Below are positions 1 to 13,555 of a stretch of DNA of 64,000 nucleotides, piece by piece. Position numbers and translations under genes: made by a program. The notes below the pieces were generated by a model that saw nothing but the letters and a program-made list of their open reading frames with translations, was not told where the DNA came from and did no database searches. Positions within the stretch are counted from its first letter, which is position 1, and the number at the start of each line of letters is the position of its first letter. The stretch is from assembly GCA_046346845.1 (NCBI GenBank), contig JAXMHH010000008.1, positions 1 through 64,000 on the forward strand, read 5' to 3'. Origin of the DNA: DSSB01 sp046346845. Its GTDB lineage: Bacteria; UBA10199; DSSB01.

Positions 1-3190
<3,190 letters not shown>

Positions 3191-3200
3191 TTTTTCCTCC

Positions 3201-3221
3201 GGGCGGGCCCAGGGCCCGCCC
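3201..3221. repeat. Perfect GC palindrome in the rpoB-rpoC spacer
   Basis: A 10-bp inverted repeat of only G and C (GGGCGGGCCC) with a single A at its centre fills half of the 40-bp rpoB-rpoC spacer. It ends just before the rpoC ribosome site. No T-run follows on the minus strand, so it is not a typical intrinsic terminator. A role as an RNA-processing or translation-modulating hairpin is possible but not shown. Confidence 0.75.
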
Positions 3222-3230
3222 CCACGAAAA

Positions 3231-7337
<4,107 letters not shown>

Positions 7338-7384
7338 GAAATCTCCTAGCATTGGTAAATTGTCAACGCGGGCTACGAATCACG

Positions 7385-7424
7385 AAAAAAAAGGCGGTTT
7401 CCCCCTCGCCCGGAGGGGGAAACC
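7385..7424 (-). terminator. Intrinsic terminator/attenuator between rplL and rpoB
   Basis: On the minus strand a perfect 12-bp stem (GGTTTCCCCCTC with its complement, 5-nt loop) is followed by a run of eight T. In enterobacteria a partial terminator at the same place lowers rpoBC expression relative to the ribosomal proteins. The position and form here suggest the same attenuator role. No convincing separate rpoB promoter was seen in the remaining 50 bp. Confidence 0.85.
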
Positions 7425-7445
7425 CCTGGAATGACTGAAAGGCGA

Positions 7446-7829
7446 TTACTTGATTTCGACTTTGGCGCCGGCCTTCTCAAGCTGTTCCTTGATCTTGGCC
7501 GCGTCTTCCTTGTTCACGCCTTCCTTCACGGTCTTCGGGGCGCCCTCGACCAGGTCCTTCGCCTCTTTCAGGCCCAGGCCGGTGATGGCGCGGATTTCCT
7601 TGATGACGTTGATCTTGTTGTCGCCGGAGCTCGCGAGGACGACCGTGAATTCGGTCTTTTCCTCGGCCGCCGCGGCGCCGCCGCCGGCCGCGCCGCCCGC
7701 CACGACCGCCACGGGGGCGGCGGCGGAGACGCCGAACTTCTCTTCGAAGGCCTTCACCAGGTCAGCGACCTGGAGGAGGGTCATGTTTTCAATGGTTTCG
7801 AGGATATCCTCTGCTTTAACGATAGCCAT
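7446..7829 (-). CDS. rplL: 50S ribosomal protein L7/L12
   Basis: The stalk protein that recruits translation GTPases to the ribosome is 127 residues, the usual family length. It has the N-terminal dimerisation segment, an Ala/Gly-rich hinge (about residues 38-55), and the C-terminal domain with the EAKDLVEGAPKTVKEGV helix that contacts the factors. It follows rplJ by about 57 bp, the normal order, with L10 forming its binding partner. The start has a GGAGAATTA ribosome site. Confidence 0.98.
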   Translation of the reverse strand: MAIVKAEDILETIENMTLLQVADLVKAFEEKFGVSAAAPVAVVAGGAAGGGAAAAEEKTEFTVVLASSGDNKINVIKEIRAITGLGLKEAKDLVEGAPKTVKEGVNKEDAAKIKEQLEKAGAKVEIK

Positions 7830-7886
7830 GTTAATTCTCCTTAAATTTTGAATTTCAAATGGGTGTTTCGGTTATTGGATTCTTCG

Positions 7887-8405
7887 TTATGCGGACTTCT
7901 TGTCGCGGATGGCCGCCAGCACGGTGACCAGCTTACGCGGCATCGCGCTCATGACGTTCACCAAGTTCTGCGCCGGGGCGTTCATCGACCCGAGCAGCTT
8001 GGCGAGCATCTCTTCGCGCGAAGGGAGCTTCGACAGGGTCTCGATCTCGGCGGCGCCCATCGTCTTGCCCGACAGGAAGCCTCCTTTGATCTTGGCCTTC
8101 TCGAACTCCTTCGCGAACTTGACCAGCACCTTGGCCGGGGCGACCGGGTCTTTCTCGGTCGTCACGACGGCAATAGGGCCGGTAAAGAGCTTCGTCAGGG
8201 GTTCCATTTCGGTTCCCTGAATCGCCAGACCGGCCAAGGTGTTCTTGACGACCTTGAGTTCGGACTGGTTCTTGCGAAGCTCCTGCCGGAGCTTGGTCAG
8301 TTCGCTGACCGTGAGGCCTTGGTATTCCGCGAGAAGCGTCACCGAGGCCTTTTGGAAGCGCACTTTCAGCTCTTCCACCGCCTGGGCTTTCTCTTCTCTG
8401 TTCAC
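7887..8405 (-). CDS. rplJ: 50S ribosomal protein L10
   Basis: L10 anchors the L7/L12 dimers to 23S rRNA. From the chosen GTG start the product is 172 residues (MNREEKAQAVEELK...), close to the family norm. The GTG at 8403-8405 is preceded by AGGAGGG at optimal spacing. A longer in-frame reading to 8447 would place coding sequence inside the L10 leader and lacks a ribosome site, so it was rejected. The C-terminal helices for L7/L12 binding are present (ETLSKLPSREEMLAKLLGSM). Confidence 0.96.
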   Translation of the reverse strand: MNREEKAQAVEELKVRFQKASVTLLAEYQGLTVSELTKLRQELRKNQSELKVVKNTLAGLAIQGTEMEPLTKLFTGPIAVVTTEKDPVAPAKVLVKFAKEFEKAKIKGGFLSGKTMGAAEIETLSKLPSREEMLAKLLGSMNAPAQNLVNVMSAMPRKLVTVLAAIRDKKSA

Positions 8406-8460
8406 GTTCCCTCCTTTCGTTGGTGTGTCTTGAGTGGGTCGTGCCAAGAGGGAACCGAAT

Positions 8461-8527
8461 CCCGTCTACGCCGGCGGCTCTCGCCATTAGGAAGCCCGGC
8501 AGGGCTTCACCGACGGTCTTTGACGCA
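8461..8527 (-). promoter_or_regulatory. Ribosomal protein L10 leader (autoregulatory mRNA structure)
   Basis: Upstream of rplJ the minus strand reads CAAAGACCGTCGGTG, a small hairpin from GCCCTGCCGGGC, and then CCGGCGTAGACGG. The two arms pair (CCGTC/GACGG, CCG/CGG) in the way of the known L10 leader, where the L10-L7/L12 complex binds its own mRNA to repress translation. Assignment is by recall of the consensus; a covariance-model search of this interval would settle it. Confidence 0.75.
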
Positions 8528-8552
8528 CCCATTCAAAAATTTTCAAAAAAAA

Positions 8553-8595
8553 TTACCCTCGCACCGCCGTATTCACGTCGATGCGGATCCCGGGG
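8553..8595 (-). pseudogene. Displaced duplicate of the rplA 3' end (13 codons plus stop)
   Basis: This 43-bp stretch repeats the last 13 codons and the stop of rplA (8675-8717) in direct orientation, 122 bp further along the transcript. It matches at 38 of 43 positions. All five differences are third-position synonymous changes (Gly, Arg, Asp, Arg, Pro codons), so it still reads PGIRIDVNTAVRG-stop. Its gene-side edge is immediately followed by the 43-nt hairpin element at 8596. It has no start codon of its own and is not translated as a gene. It looks like a former rplA end that was displaced. Confidence 0.9.
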
Positions 8596-8638
8596 GGTTA
8601 TTCGCCCGCTCGAAGTAAATTCGAGCAGGCTAAAGCCC
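8596..8638 (-). repeat. GTAAA-hairpin repeat, copy A (rplA)
   Basis: First of four copies of a 43-nt element built as 9 + 10 + 5 + 10 + 9. On the plus strand it reads GGTTATTCG, arm CCCGCTCGAA, loop GTAAA, arm TTCGAGCAGG, then CTAAAGCCC. The arms pair over 10 bp with one wobble. It sits between the current rplA end and the displaced rplA end and touches the latter without a gap. The remaining 36 bp to the rplA stop hold no recognised signal. Confidence 0.88.
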
Positions 8639-8674
8639 TTTCGCCCCCTTTGCCAAATCCTAGCTCCTTAAACC

Positions 8675-9367
8675 TTATCCCCGCACCGCCGTATTCACAT
8701 CGATACGGATCCCCGGGCTCATCGTGGCCGAGATGGCGAGGCCGCGCAGGAAGTTGCCCTTGCTGGAGGAGGGCTTCGCCTTCACCACGCCGTCGATGAA
8801 CGAGAGGATGTTTTCTTTAATCTTTTCAGGGCCGAAGGATAGCTTGCCGACCGGGGCCTGGACAATGCCCGCTTTCTCGTTTCGAAACTCGACCTTGCCG
8901 GCCTTCAGATCCCGCACGGCCTTGCCGATGTCCATGCTGACGGTGCCGACCTTCGGGTTGGGCATCAGGCCCCGCGGACCCAGCACTTTACCCAGCTTGC
9001 TCACCGCCGCCATCATATCAGGCGTGGCAACCACCTTGTCGAAGTCCATCCAGCCGCCGTTGATCTTTTCGATCAAGTCGTCCGCCCCGACGAAATCCGC
9101 GCCGGCCTCCTGGGCTTCTTTCTCCTTGCCGCCTTTGGCGAAGGCGACGACCCGGACCGTCTTGCCCAGGCCGTGCGGCAAGGCGACCGCGCCGCGGACC
9201 ATCTGGTCGGTCTGCTTGGCGTCGATGCCCAGGCGCAACGAGACCTCCACGGTTTCGTCGAACTTGGCCGTCTTCATTTGAGCCAGCAGGTTGACCGCCT
9301 CGTCCAGGGTGTATTTCTTGTCGGGATCCACCTTGGTAGCGGCGTTTTTGTATTTCTTTCCAGCCAT
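8675..9367 (-). CDS. rplA: 50S ribosomal protein L1
   Basis: L1 binds 23S rRNA at the L1 stalk and, in many bacteria, its own mRNA as a translational repressor. The 230-residue length and the motif GPRGLMPNPKVGTV at about residues 130-143 are characteristic. It follows rplK by 21 bp. The last 13 codons recur as a displaced direct repeat at 8553-8595 on the far side of a hairpin element. This suggests that the present 3' end was brought in by recombination while the protein sequence was preserved. Confidence 0.98.
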   Translation of the reverse strand: MAGKKYKNAATKVDPDKKYTLDEAVNLLAQMKTAKFDETVEVSLRLGIDAKQTDQMVRGAVALPHGLGKTVRVVAFAKGGKEKEAQEAGADFVGADDLIEKINGGWMDFDKVVATPDMMAAVSKLGKVLGPRGLMPNPKVGTVSMDIGKAVRDLKAGKVEFRNEKAGIVQAPVGKLSFGPEKIKENILSFIDGVVKAKPSSSKGNFLRGLAISATMSPGIRIDVNTAVRG

Positions 9368-9388
9368 AATAACCTCAACGATAAAAAA

Positions 9389-9811
9389 CTATTTCACTTC
9401 GATGCCCATGCTGCGGGCGGTTCCTTCGACGGTGCGGATGGCGGCCGCCAAATCGCGGACATCGAGATCCGGCAGCTTGAGCTTGGCAATCTCTTCGACC
9501 TGCGCCTTGGTCACGGTGCCTACCTTGGTCTTGTTGGGCGTTCCGGAACCCTTCGGCACCTTCGCCGCCTTCAGCAGCAGGATGCTCGCCGGCGGGGTCT
9601 TGGTGATGAAGGTGAAGGAGCGGTCTTGGTAGACCGTGATCACCACCGGAATGATCAAGCCGGCGTCTTTCTGGGTGCGGGCGTTGAACTGCTTGCAGAA
9701 CTCCATGATGTTCACGCCGTGCTGACCGAGGGCGGGACCGACCGGCGGGGCGGGATTGGCCTGACCGGCGGGGCATTGCAACTTGATATATGCTTGGACT
9801 TTCTTAGCCAT
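9389..9811 (-). CDS. rplK: 50S ribosomal protein L11
   Basis: L11 forms the GTPase-associated centre with 23S rRNA and the L10/L12 stalk. At 140 residues it has the expected length. The N-terminal PAGQANPAPPVGPALGQHG segment, the target region for methylation and thiopeptide binding, is intact. The C-terminal rRNA-binding domain ends RTVEGTARSMGIEV. It starts 9 bp after nusG, so nusG, rplK and rplA are tightly coupled. Confidence 0.98.
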   Translation of the reverse strand: MAKKVQAYIKLQCPAGQANPAPPVGPALGQHGVNIMEFCKQFNARTQKDAGLIIPVVITVYQDRSFTFITKTPPASILLLKAAKVPKGSGTPNKTKVGTVTKAQVEEIAKLKLPDLDVRDLAAAIRTVEGTARSMGIEVK

Positions 9812-9820
9812 AATGCTTCC

Positions 9821-10351
9821 TTAGTTCTTTTCCACTTGCATGAAGTCGAGCTCGATCGGCGTCGAACGGCCGAAGATGCTGACCAATACCTTTAATTTTC
9901 CCTTTTCCGGGTTGACCTCTTCGACCATCCCGTTGAAGGTCGCGAAGGGGCCGTCGATGACGCGCACGCTCTCGCCCTTCTCGAAGCTCACCTTCGGCTT
10001 GGGGCGCAGCGTCCCCTCGTCGATCTGCTGGGTGATGCGCCGCACCTCTTCCTCCGGGACAATGGGAGGATTGGTGTTGTTCCCGACAAAGCCCGTGATC
10101 TTGGGGGTATTCTTGATCAGGTGCCAGGTGTCTTCGTTCAGCTCCATCTTCACGAGGATGTAGCCCGGAAAAAACTTGCGCGAGGTGGTCTTCTTCACGC
10201 CCTTCTTCATTTCGACCACGCTTTCGGAGGGAACCAAGACCTCCGAAACGAAGCCCTCCTTGCCCAAGGCGCGCACGCGCTCCTCGAGGGCCAGCTTGGC
10301 CTTTTGCTCGAATCCCGAATAGGTATGAACCACGTACCAATGATGGGCCAT
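9821..10351 (-). CDS. nusG: Transcription termination/antitermination factor NusG
   Basis: NusG rides on RNA polymerase and couples it to Rho or to the ribosome. The 176-residue protein has the NGN domain (WYVVHTYSGFEQKAKLAL at the N-terminus) and a C-terminal KOW domain (GESVRVIDGPFATFNGMVEEV). It lies between secE (15 bp upstream) and rplK, the conserved order. There are no unusual insertions. Confidence 0.98.
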   Translation of the reverse strand: MAHHWYVVHTYSGFEQKAKLALEERVRALGKEGFVSEVLVPSESVVEMKKGVKKTTSRKFFPGYILVKMELNEDTWHLIKNTPKITGFVGNNTNPPIVPEEEVRRITQQIDEGTLRPKPKVSFEKGESVRVIDGPFATFNGMVEEVNPEKGKLKVLVSIFGRSTPIELDFMQVEKN

Positions 10352-10366
10352 AAGGGTCTGCGTCCT

Positions 10367-10744
10367 TTACAGGGTCAACAATCTCGCGGTCAGGGTGCCC
10401 CACAGGGCGTCGAAACCGAACATGATCAGCGAGGCGATGCCTACCATCACGACGATGACGCCGGTGGAGGCCACCGTCTCCTGCATGGTAGGCCAGGAGA
10501 CCTTCGCCAACTCGGTCGCGACCTCGCTCAAAAAGGTCATGCTCTTCGCGTTGGTGCGGAAGAACAGAAAAAGCCCGCCCGCGACGACCAAGGCGATGAT
10601 TCCCGGCAGCTCGAGGGGGAGGTTCTCCATCAAAGGAAGATGAAAGAGCTCCCAGAGCTGCAAGAGAAACTGCCGCAGCAGGAACCATAAGGCGACTGCC
10701 GCCAGCGCCAGACCCAAATCGATGTATTTTTTATAGCGTTCCAT
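10367..10744 (-). CDS. secE: Preprotein translocase subunit SecE
   Basis: SecE is the clamp subunit of the SecYEG channel in the inner membrane. From the ATG at 10744 the product is 125 residues with three predicted membrane segments (about residues 10-35, 45-60 and 95-118), like the enterobacterial three-helix form. The conserved amphipathic stretch EVATELAKVSWPTMQET is present. A longer GTG reading to 10774 would begin at the duplicated tRNA-Trp fragment and was not used. The ribosome site is weak (GGAGAAACAGG, somewhat distant). Confidence 0.95.
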   Translation of the reverse strand: MERYKKYIDLGLALAAVALWFLLRQFLLQLWELFHLPLMENLPLELPGIIALVVAGGLFLFFRTNAKSMTFLSEVATELAKVSWPTMQETVASTGVIVVMVGIASLIMFGFDALWGTLTARLLTL

Positions 10745-10774
10745 GGTGTATAAACCTGTTTCTCCAACAATCAC

Positions 10775-10802
10775 TGGCAGGAGAGACAGGTCTCGAACCT
10801 GC
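10775..10802 (-). pseudogene. Displaced duplicate of the tRNA-Trp 3' end
   Basis: A perfect 28-bp direct copy of 10914-10941: T-arm, 3' acceptor strand and CCA of tRNA-Trp. It is separated from the intact tRNA by 111 bp and has no 5' half, so it cannot form a tRNA. The hairpin repeat copy B begins at the very next base (10803). The sequence beyond CCA differs from that following the intact tRNA, which argues against a simple tandem duplication of a larger segment. Confidence 0.92.
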
Positions 10803-10845
10803 GGTTATTCGCCGAGTCGAAGTAAATTCGACCCGACTAAAGCCC
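10803..10845 (-). repeat. GTAAA-hairpin repeat, copy B (tRNA-Trp)
   Basis: Second 43-nt copy: GGTTATTCG, arm CCGAGTCGAA, loop GTAAA, arm TTCGACCCGA, then CTAAAGCCC on the plus strand. The arms differ from copy A at several positions but still pair, with two G-T wobbles, so the structure is conserved by covariation. The interval 10846-10913 up to the tRNA contains a C-rich block (CCTCCCCCTTCAACCCCCACAC) that is nearly repeated downstream of copy D. Confidence 0.9.
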
Positions 10846-10913
10846 AGGGGGCGGCTTCCGCCCTCCCCCTTCAACCCCCACACGGTCTCCCTTTACTTCT
10901 CTCTCCCTTGCAT

Positions 10914-10989
10914 TGGCAGGAGAGACAGGTCTCGAACCTGCAACCCCCGGTTTTGGAGACCGGTGCTCTACCAATTGAGCTACTCTCCT
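10914..10989 (-). tRNA. tRNA-Trp(CCA)
   Basis: Full cloverleaf of 76 nt including encoded CCA. It has a 7-bp acceptor stem (AGGAGAG/CTCTCCT), D arm GCTCAATTGGTAGAGC, anticodon loop CTCCAAA with anticodon CCA, and T arm GCAGG-TTCGAGA-CCTGT. It lies between rpmG and secE, a common location in proteobacteria. Its last 28 nt are duplicated at 10775-10802 beyond a hairpin repeat. Confidence 0.98.
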
Positions 10990-11010
10990 AGAAATCTCCT
11001 TAAGAAAAAC

Positions 11011-11160
11011 TTATTTGGTCTCCTTGTGCGGAGTGTGCTTGCGGCAAAAGCGGCAATACTTCTTCCGCTCCAGGCGATCCGGAGTCTTGGTCTTGTTTTT
11101 TGTCGTGGAGTAGTTGCGGTGTTTGCACGCCGTGCACTCCATTTGAATGATGTTACGCAT
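11011..11160 (-). CDS. rpmG: 50S ribosomal protein L33
   Basis: A 49-residue L33 of the zinc-binding type, with Cys9-x2-Cys12 and Cys36-x2-Cys39. It starts MRNIIQMECTACKHRNYSTT and ends KHTPHKETK. It sits between tuf (79 bp upstream) and tRNA-Trp, its usual place in the tuf-rpmG-secE cluster. The ATG at 11160 lies next to a repeat-rich spacer and has no strong ribosome site. Confidence 0.95.
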   Translation of the reverse strand: MRNIIQMECTACKHRNYSTTKNKTKTPDRLERKKYCRFCRKHTPHKETK

Positions 11161-11189
11161 AACAAACCGGTGAAGAGCGAAAGACAAAG

Positions 11190-11238
11190 GGTGAAAATCA
11201 CCTCTTACCCTTCACTTTTCACCTTTCACCCTTCACGT
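11190..11238 (-). repeat. GTGAARR heptad repeats between tuf and rpmG
   Basis: Directly after the tuf stop the minus strand carries consecutive heptads GTGAAGG, GTGAAAG, GTGAAAA, GTGAAGG, GTAAGAG, then GTGATTTTCACC, which can fold back on itself. The block occupies most of the 79-bp tuf-rpmG spacer. It has no T-run typical of a terminator. Confidence 0.7.
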
Positions 11239-11239
11239 G

Positions 11240-12430
<1,191 letters not shown>

Positions 12431-12449
12431 GGAGTCCTCCTTATCACTG

Positions 12450-12522
12450 AGCCCACAATCAGAATCGAACTGATGACCTTCTCCTTACCATGGAGATGCT
12501 CTACCGACTGAGCTATGTGGGC
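12450..12522 (-). tRNA. tRNA-Thr(GGT)
   Basis: 73-nt cloverleaf: acceptor GCCCACA/TGTGGGC, D arm GCTCAGTCGGTAGAGC, anticodon loop ATGGTAA with anticodon GGT, T arm TCAG-TTCGATT-CTGA. CCA is not encoded. It lies just upstream of tuf, corresponding to the thrT position of the enterobacterial tRNA-tufB operon. Confidence 0.97.
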
Positions 12523-12541
12523 GATGGATGCCGTTGTTAAT

Positions 12542-12561
12542 GAGCGGAAGACGGGGCTCGA
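12542..12561 (-). pseudogene. Displaced duplicate of the tRNA-Gly 3' end
   Basis: A 20-bp direct copy (19/20 identical) of 12675-12694: part of the T-loop, the 3' T-stem strand and the 3' acceptor strand of tRNA-Gly. The single difference lies in the acceptor strand. It ends exactly where hairpin repeat copy C begins (12562). It has no 5' half and cannot fold as a tRNA. Confidence 0.85.
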
Positions 12562-12604
12562 GGCCATTCGCGAGCCCGGAGTAAATCCGGTCTCGCTAAA
12601 ACCT
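12562..12604 (-). repeat. GTAAA-hairpin repeat, copy C (tRNA-Gly)
   Basis: Third 43-nt copy: GGCCATTCG, arm CGAGCCCGGA, loop GTAAA, arm TCCGGTCTCG, then CTAAAACCT. The arm sequence is largely different from copies A and B, yet nine of ten positions still pair. Flanks and loop are conserved. The 70 bp between it and the tRNA-Gly gene (12605-12674) contain CTCGCCCATTCCAACC, a weak match to the C-rich block near copies B and D. Confidence 0.85.
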
Positions 12605-12675
12605 TGGCTTCTCGCCCATTCCAACCGACGCCTTGCCAACCCGCCGATCCGTCTACCGCACACCTTCTTTATTAG

Positions 12676-12749
12676 AGCGGGAGACGGGGCTCGAACCCGC
12701 GACCCTCAGCTTGGAAGGCTGATGCTCTAGCCAACTGAGCTACTCCCGC
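12676..12749 (-). tRNA. tRNA-Gly(TCC)
   Basis: 74-nt cloverleaf: acceptor GCGGGAG/CTCCCGC, D arm GCTCAGTTGGCTAGAGC, anticodon loop CTTCCAA with anticodon TCC, T arm GCGGG-TTCGAGC-CCCGT. CCA is not encoded. It follows tRNA-Tyr by 29 bp. Its 3' end is repeated at 12542-12561. Confidence 0.97.
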
Positions 12750-12778
12750 CTCGAGGCGCTGATGCAGCGCCTCTTCCG

Positions 12779-12861
12779 TGGAGAGGGAAGGATTCGAACC
12801 TTCGAAGGCATACGCCGGCAGATTTACAGTCTGCTCCCTTTGGCCGCTCGGGCACCTCTCC
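12779..12861 (-). tRNA. tRNA-Tyr(GTA)
   Basis: 83-nt class II tRNA with a long variable arm: acceptor GGAGAGG/CCTCTCC, anticodon GTA in CTGTAAA, T-loop TTCGAAT. CCA is not encoded. Hairpin repeat copy D abuts its 5' end, overlapping it by three bases. The arrangement Thr-Tyr-Gly-Thr-tuf matches the well-known proteobacterial operon. Confidence 0.97.
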
Positions 12862-12901
12862 TATTCGGACACGCTGGCAAAGCCCGCATGCCCTAAAGCC
12901 C
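12859..12901 (-). repeat. GTAAA-hairpin repeat, diverged copy D (tRNA-Tyr)
   Basis: The 43-nt frame is kept exactly (9 + 10 + 5 + 10 + 9): plus-strand ATTCG at 12863-12867, arms GACACGCTGG and CCCGCATGCC around loop CAAAG, then CTAAAGCCC at 12893-12901. Nine of ten arm positions pair, counting two wobbles. The loop and arms are diverged, so this copy is less certain than A-C. Here the element touches the 5' end of an intact tRNA rather than a 3' fragment. Confidence 0.65.
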
Positions 12902-13206
12902 AAGGCGAGTAGCAAGCTTGGTGGCTCCGCTTTATCACTATCGCGGAGTTTGCCTGGCCACAATGTGGCCTTTTTCTCCTTGCTCCTCACCCTTCAACCC
13001 ACACCGGTTAAGGAAGTCTATGAAGCCCCCTCAAAAAAACCGGCGGGAGATTTTTGAGGGGCGGCCCTTTGCTCATCCCCTTTTTTGCTCAAATTCAGAA
13101 ACCGACAATTTCAACGCTTTCATCTCTTGAGCTGTTGAATTTTCCGCATCGAAAATTTCGCTCGATGCCAAGCGCCCTTCGGCTTGAATCCTCCAAAAAA
13201 ATAAAA
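12862..13206 (-). other. 345-bp spacer between tRNA-Thr(TGT) and tRNA-Tyr, hairpin rich
   Basis: No gene was recognised. Besides copy D the spacer has a stem CTCCGC/GCGGAG (12925-12948), the near-perfect palindrome GGCCACAATGTGGCC (12956-12970), and a block CCTCACCCTTCAACCCACACCGG (12985-13007) that nearly repeats one beside copy B. A long stem with CCCCTCAAAAA arms lies at about 13027-13061, and a T-rich run follows tRNA-Thr. A spacer this long is unusual inside a tRNA operon. Confidence 0.6.
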
Positions 13207-13279
13207 AGCCGACGACCGGGATCGAACCGGTGACCTACTGATTACAAATCAGTTGCTCTACCAGCTGAGCTACGTCGGC
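13207..13279 (-). tRNA. tRNA-Thr(TGT)
   Basis: 73-nt cloverleaf: acceptor GCCGACG/CGTCGGC, D arm GCTCAGCTGGTAGAGC, anticodon loop TTTGTAA with anticodon TGT, T arm ACCGG-TTCGATC-CCGGT. CCA is not encoded and a T-rich stretch follows. It is the first gene of the operon, about 165 bp after the promoter at 13445-13473. Confidence 0.97.
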
Positions 13280-13555
13280 AGCCGTTAAAGCCAGAACCGG
13301 CTCGGATCGCGTTGCATCGCGATTGGAACAAGCCAAAATCGTTAGTGAAGGCCTATGAAATTGTTTTCTAATCCTCGAGAAACATTAAATTTTTTCGGAT
13401 TTCACCATGCTTCAAACAGACAGGGGCCTTCAAAAAGTGGACCGTGTATAGTAGCCGCACCCAACCCTGTCAAGCCTAAAACCCGGATATTTCTATCCTA
13501 TTGAGGCCTTGCGGAGCCGAGCTACCCGATCCGCCCCCGACCAAGCCATCGCCTG
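13280..13555. other. Intergenic leader of the tRNA-tuf operon
   Basis: No gene was recognised in this 276-bp interval between the 3' end of rlmB and tRNA-Thr(TGT). It contains the operon promoter (annotated separately) and, near the tRNA, a small stem ATCGCG/CGCGAT (13308-13323). A GTTAAAGCC string beside the tRNA resembles the outer arm of the hairpin repeats, but the rest of that element is absent. Confidence 0.6.
13445..13473 (-). promoter_or_regulatory. Sigma70-type promoter of the tRNA-tuf-secE operon
   Basis: On the minus strand TTGACA (13473-13468) and TATACA (13450-13445) are separated by exactly 17 bp. This is close to the vegetative consensus. Initiation would be near 13438, giving a leader of about 160 nt before tRNA-Thr. 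The GC-rich spacer next to the -10 box could be a stringent-control discriminator setting, as expected for stable-RNA operons; that part is inference. Confidence 0.85.

Noticed and set aside
7357..7362. rpoB promoter based on TTGACA
   Set aside because: On the minus strand the -35-like box is only about 20 bp from the rpoB start, so a -10 box at the right distance would fall in the start region.
8406..8447. Longer rplJ start
   Set aside because: It would put coding sequence in the L10 leader, gives an overlong N-terminus, and lacks the ribosome site that the GTG at 8405 has.
8420..8799. Small plus-strand frames containing YSPARSKFEQAKA-like strings
   Set aside because: They read through hairpin copy A. 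A similar frame reads through copy B (10743-10991). They are by-products of the repeat, not genes.
13285..13330. Hairpin repeat copy beside tRNA-Thr(TGT)
   Set aside because: Only the GTTAAAGCC string resembles the outer arm; there is no conserved loop or opposite flank.
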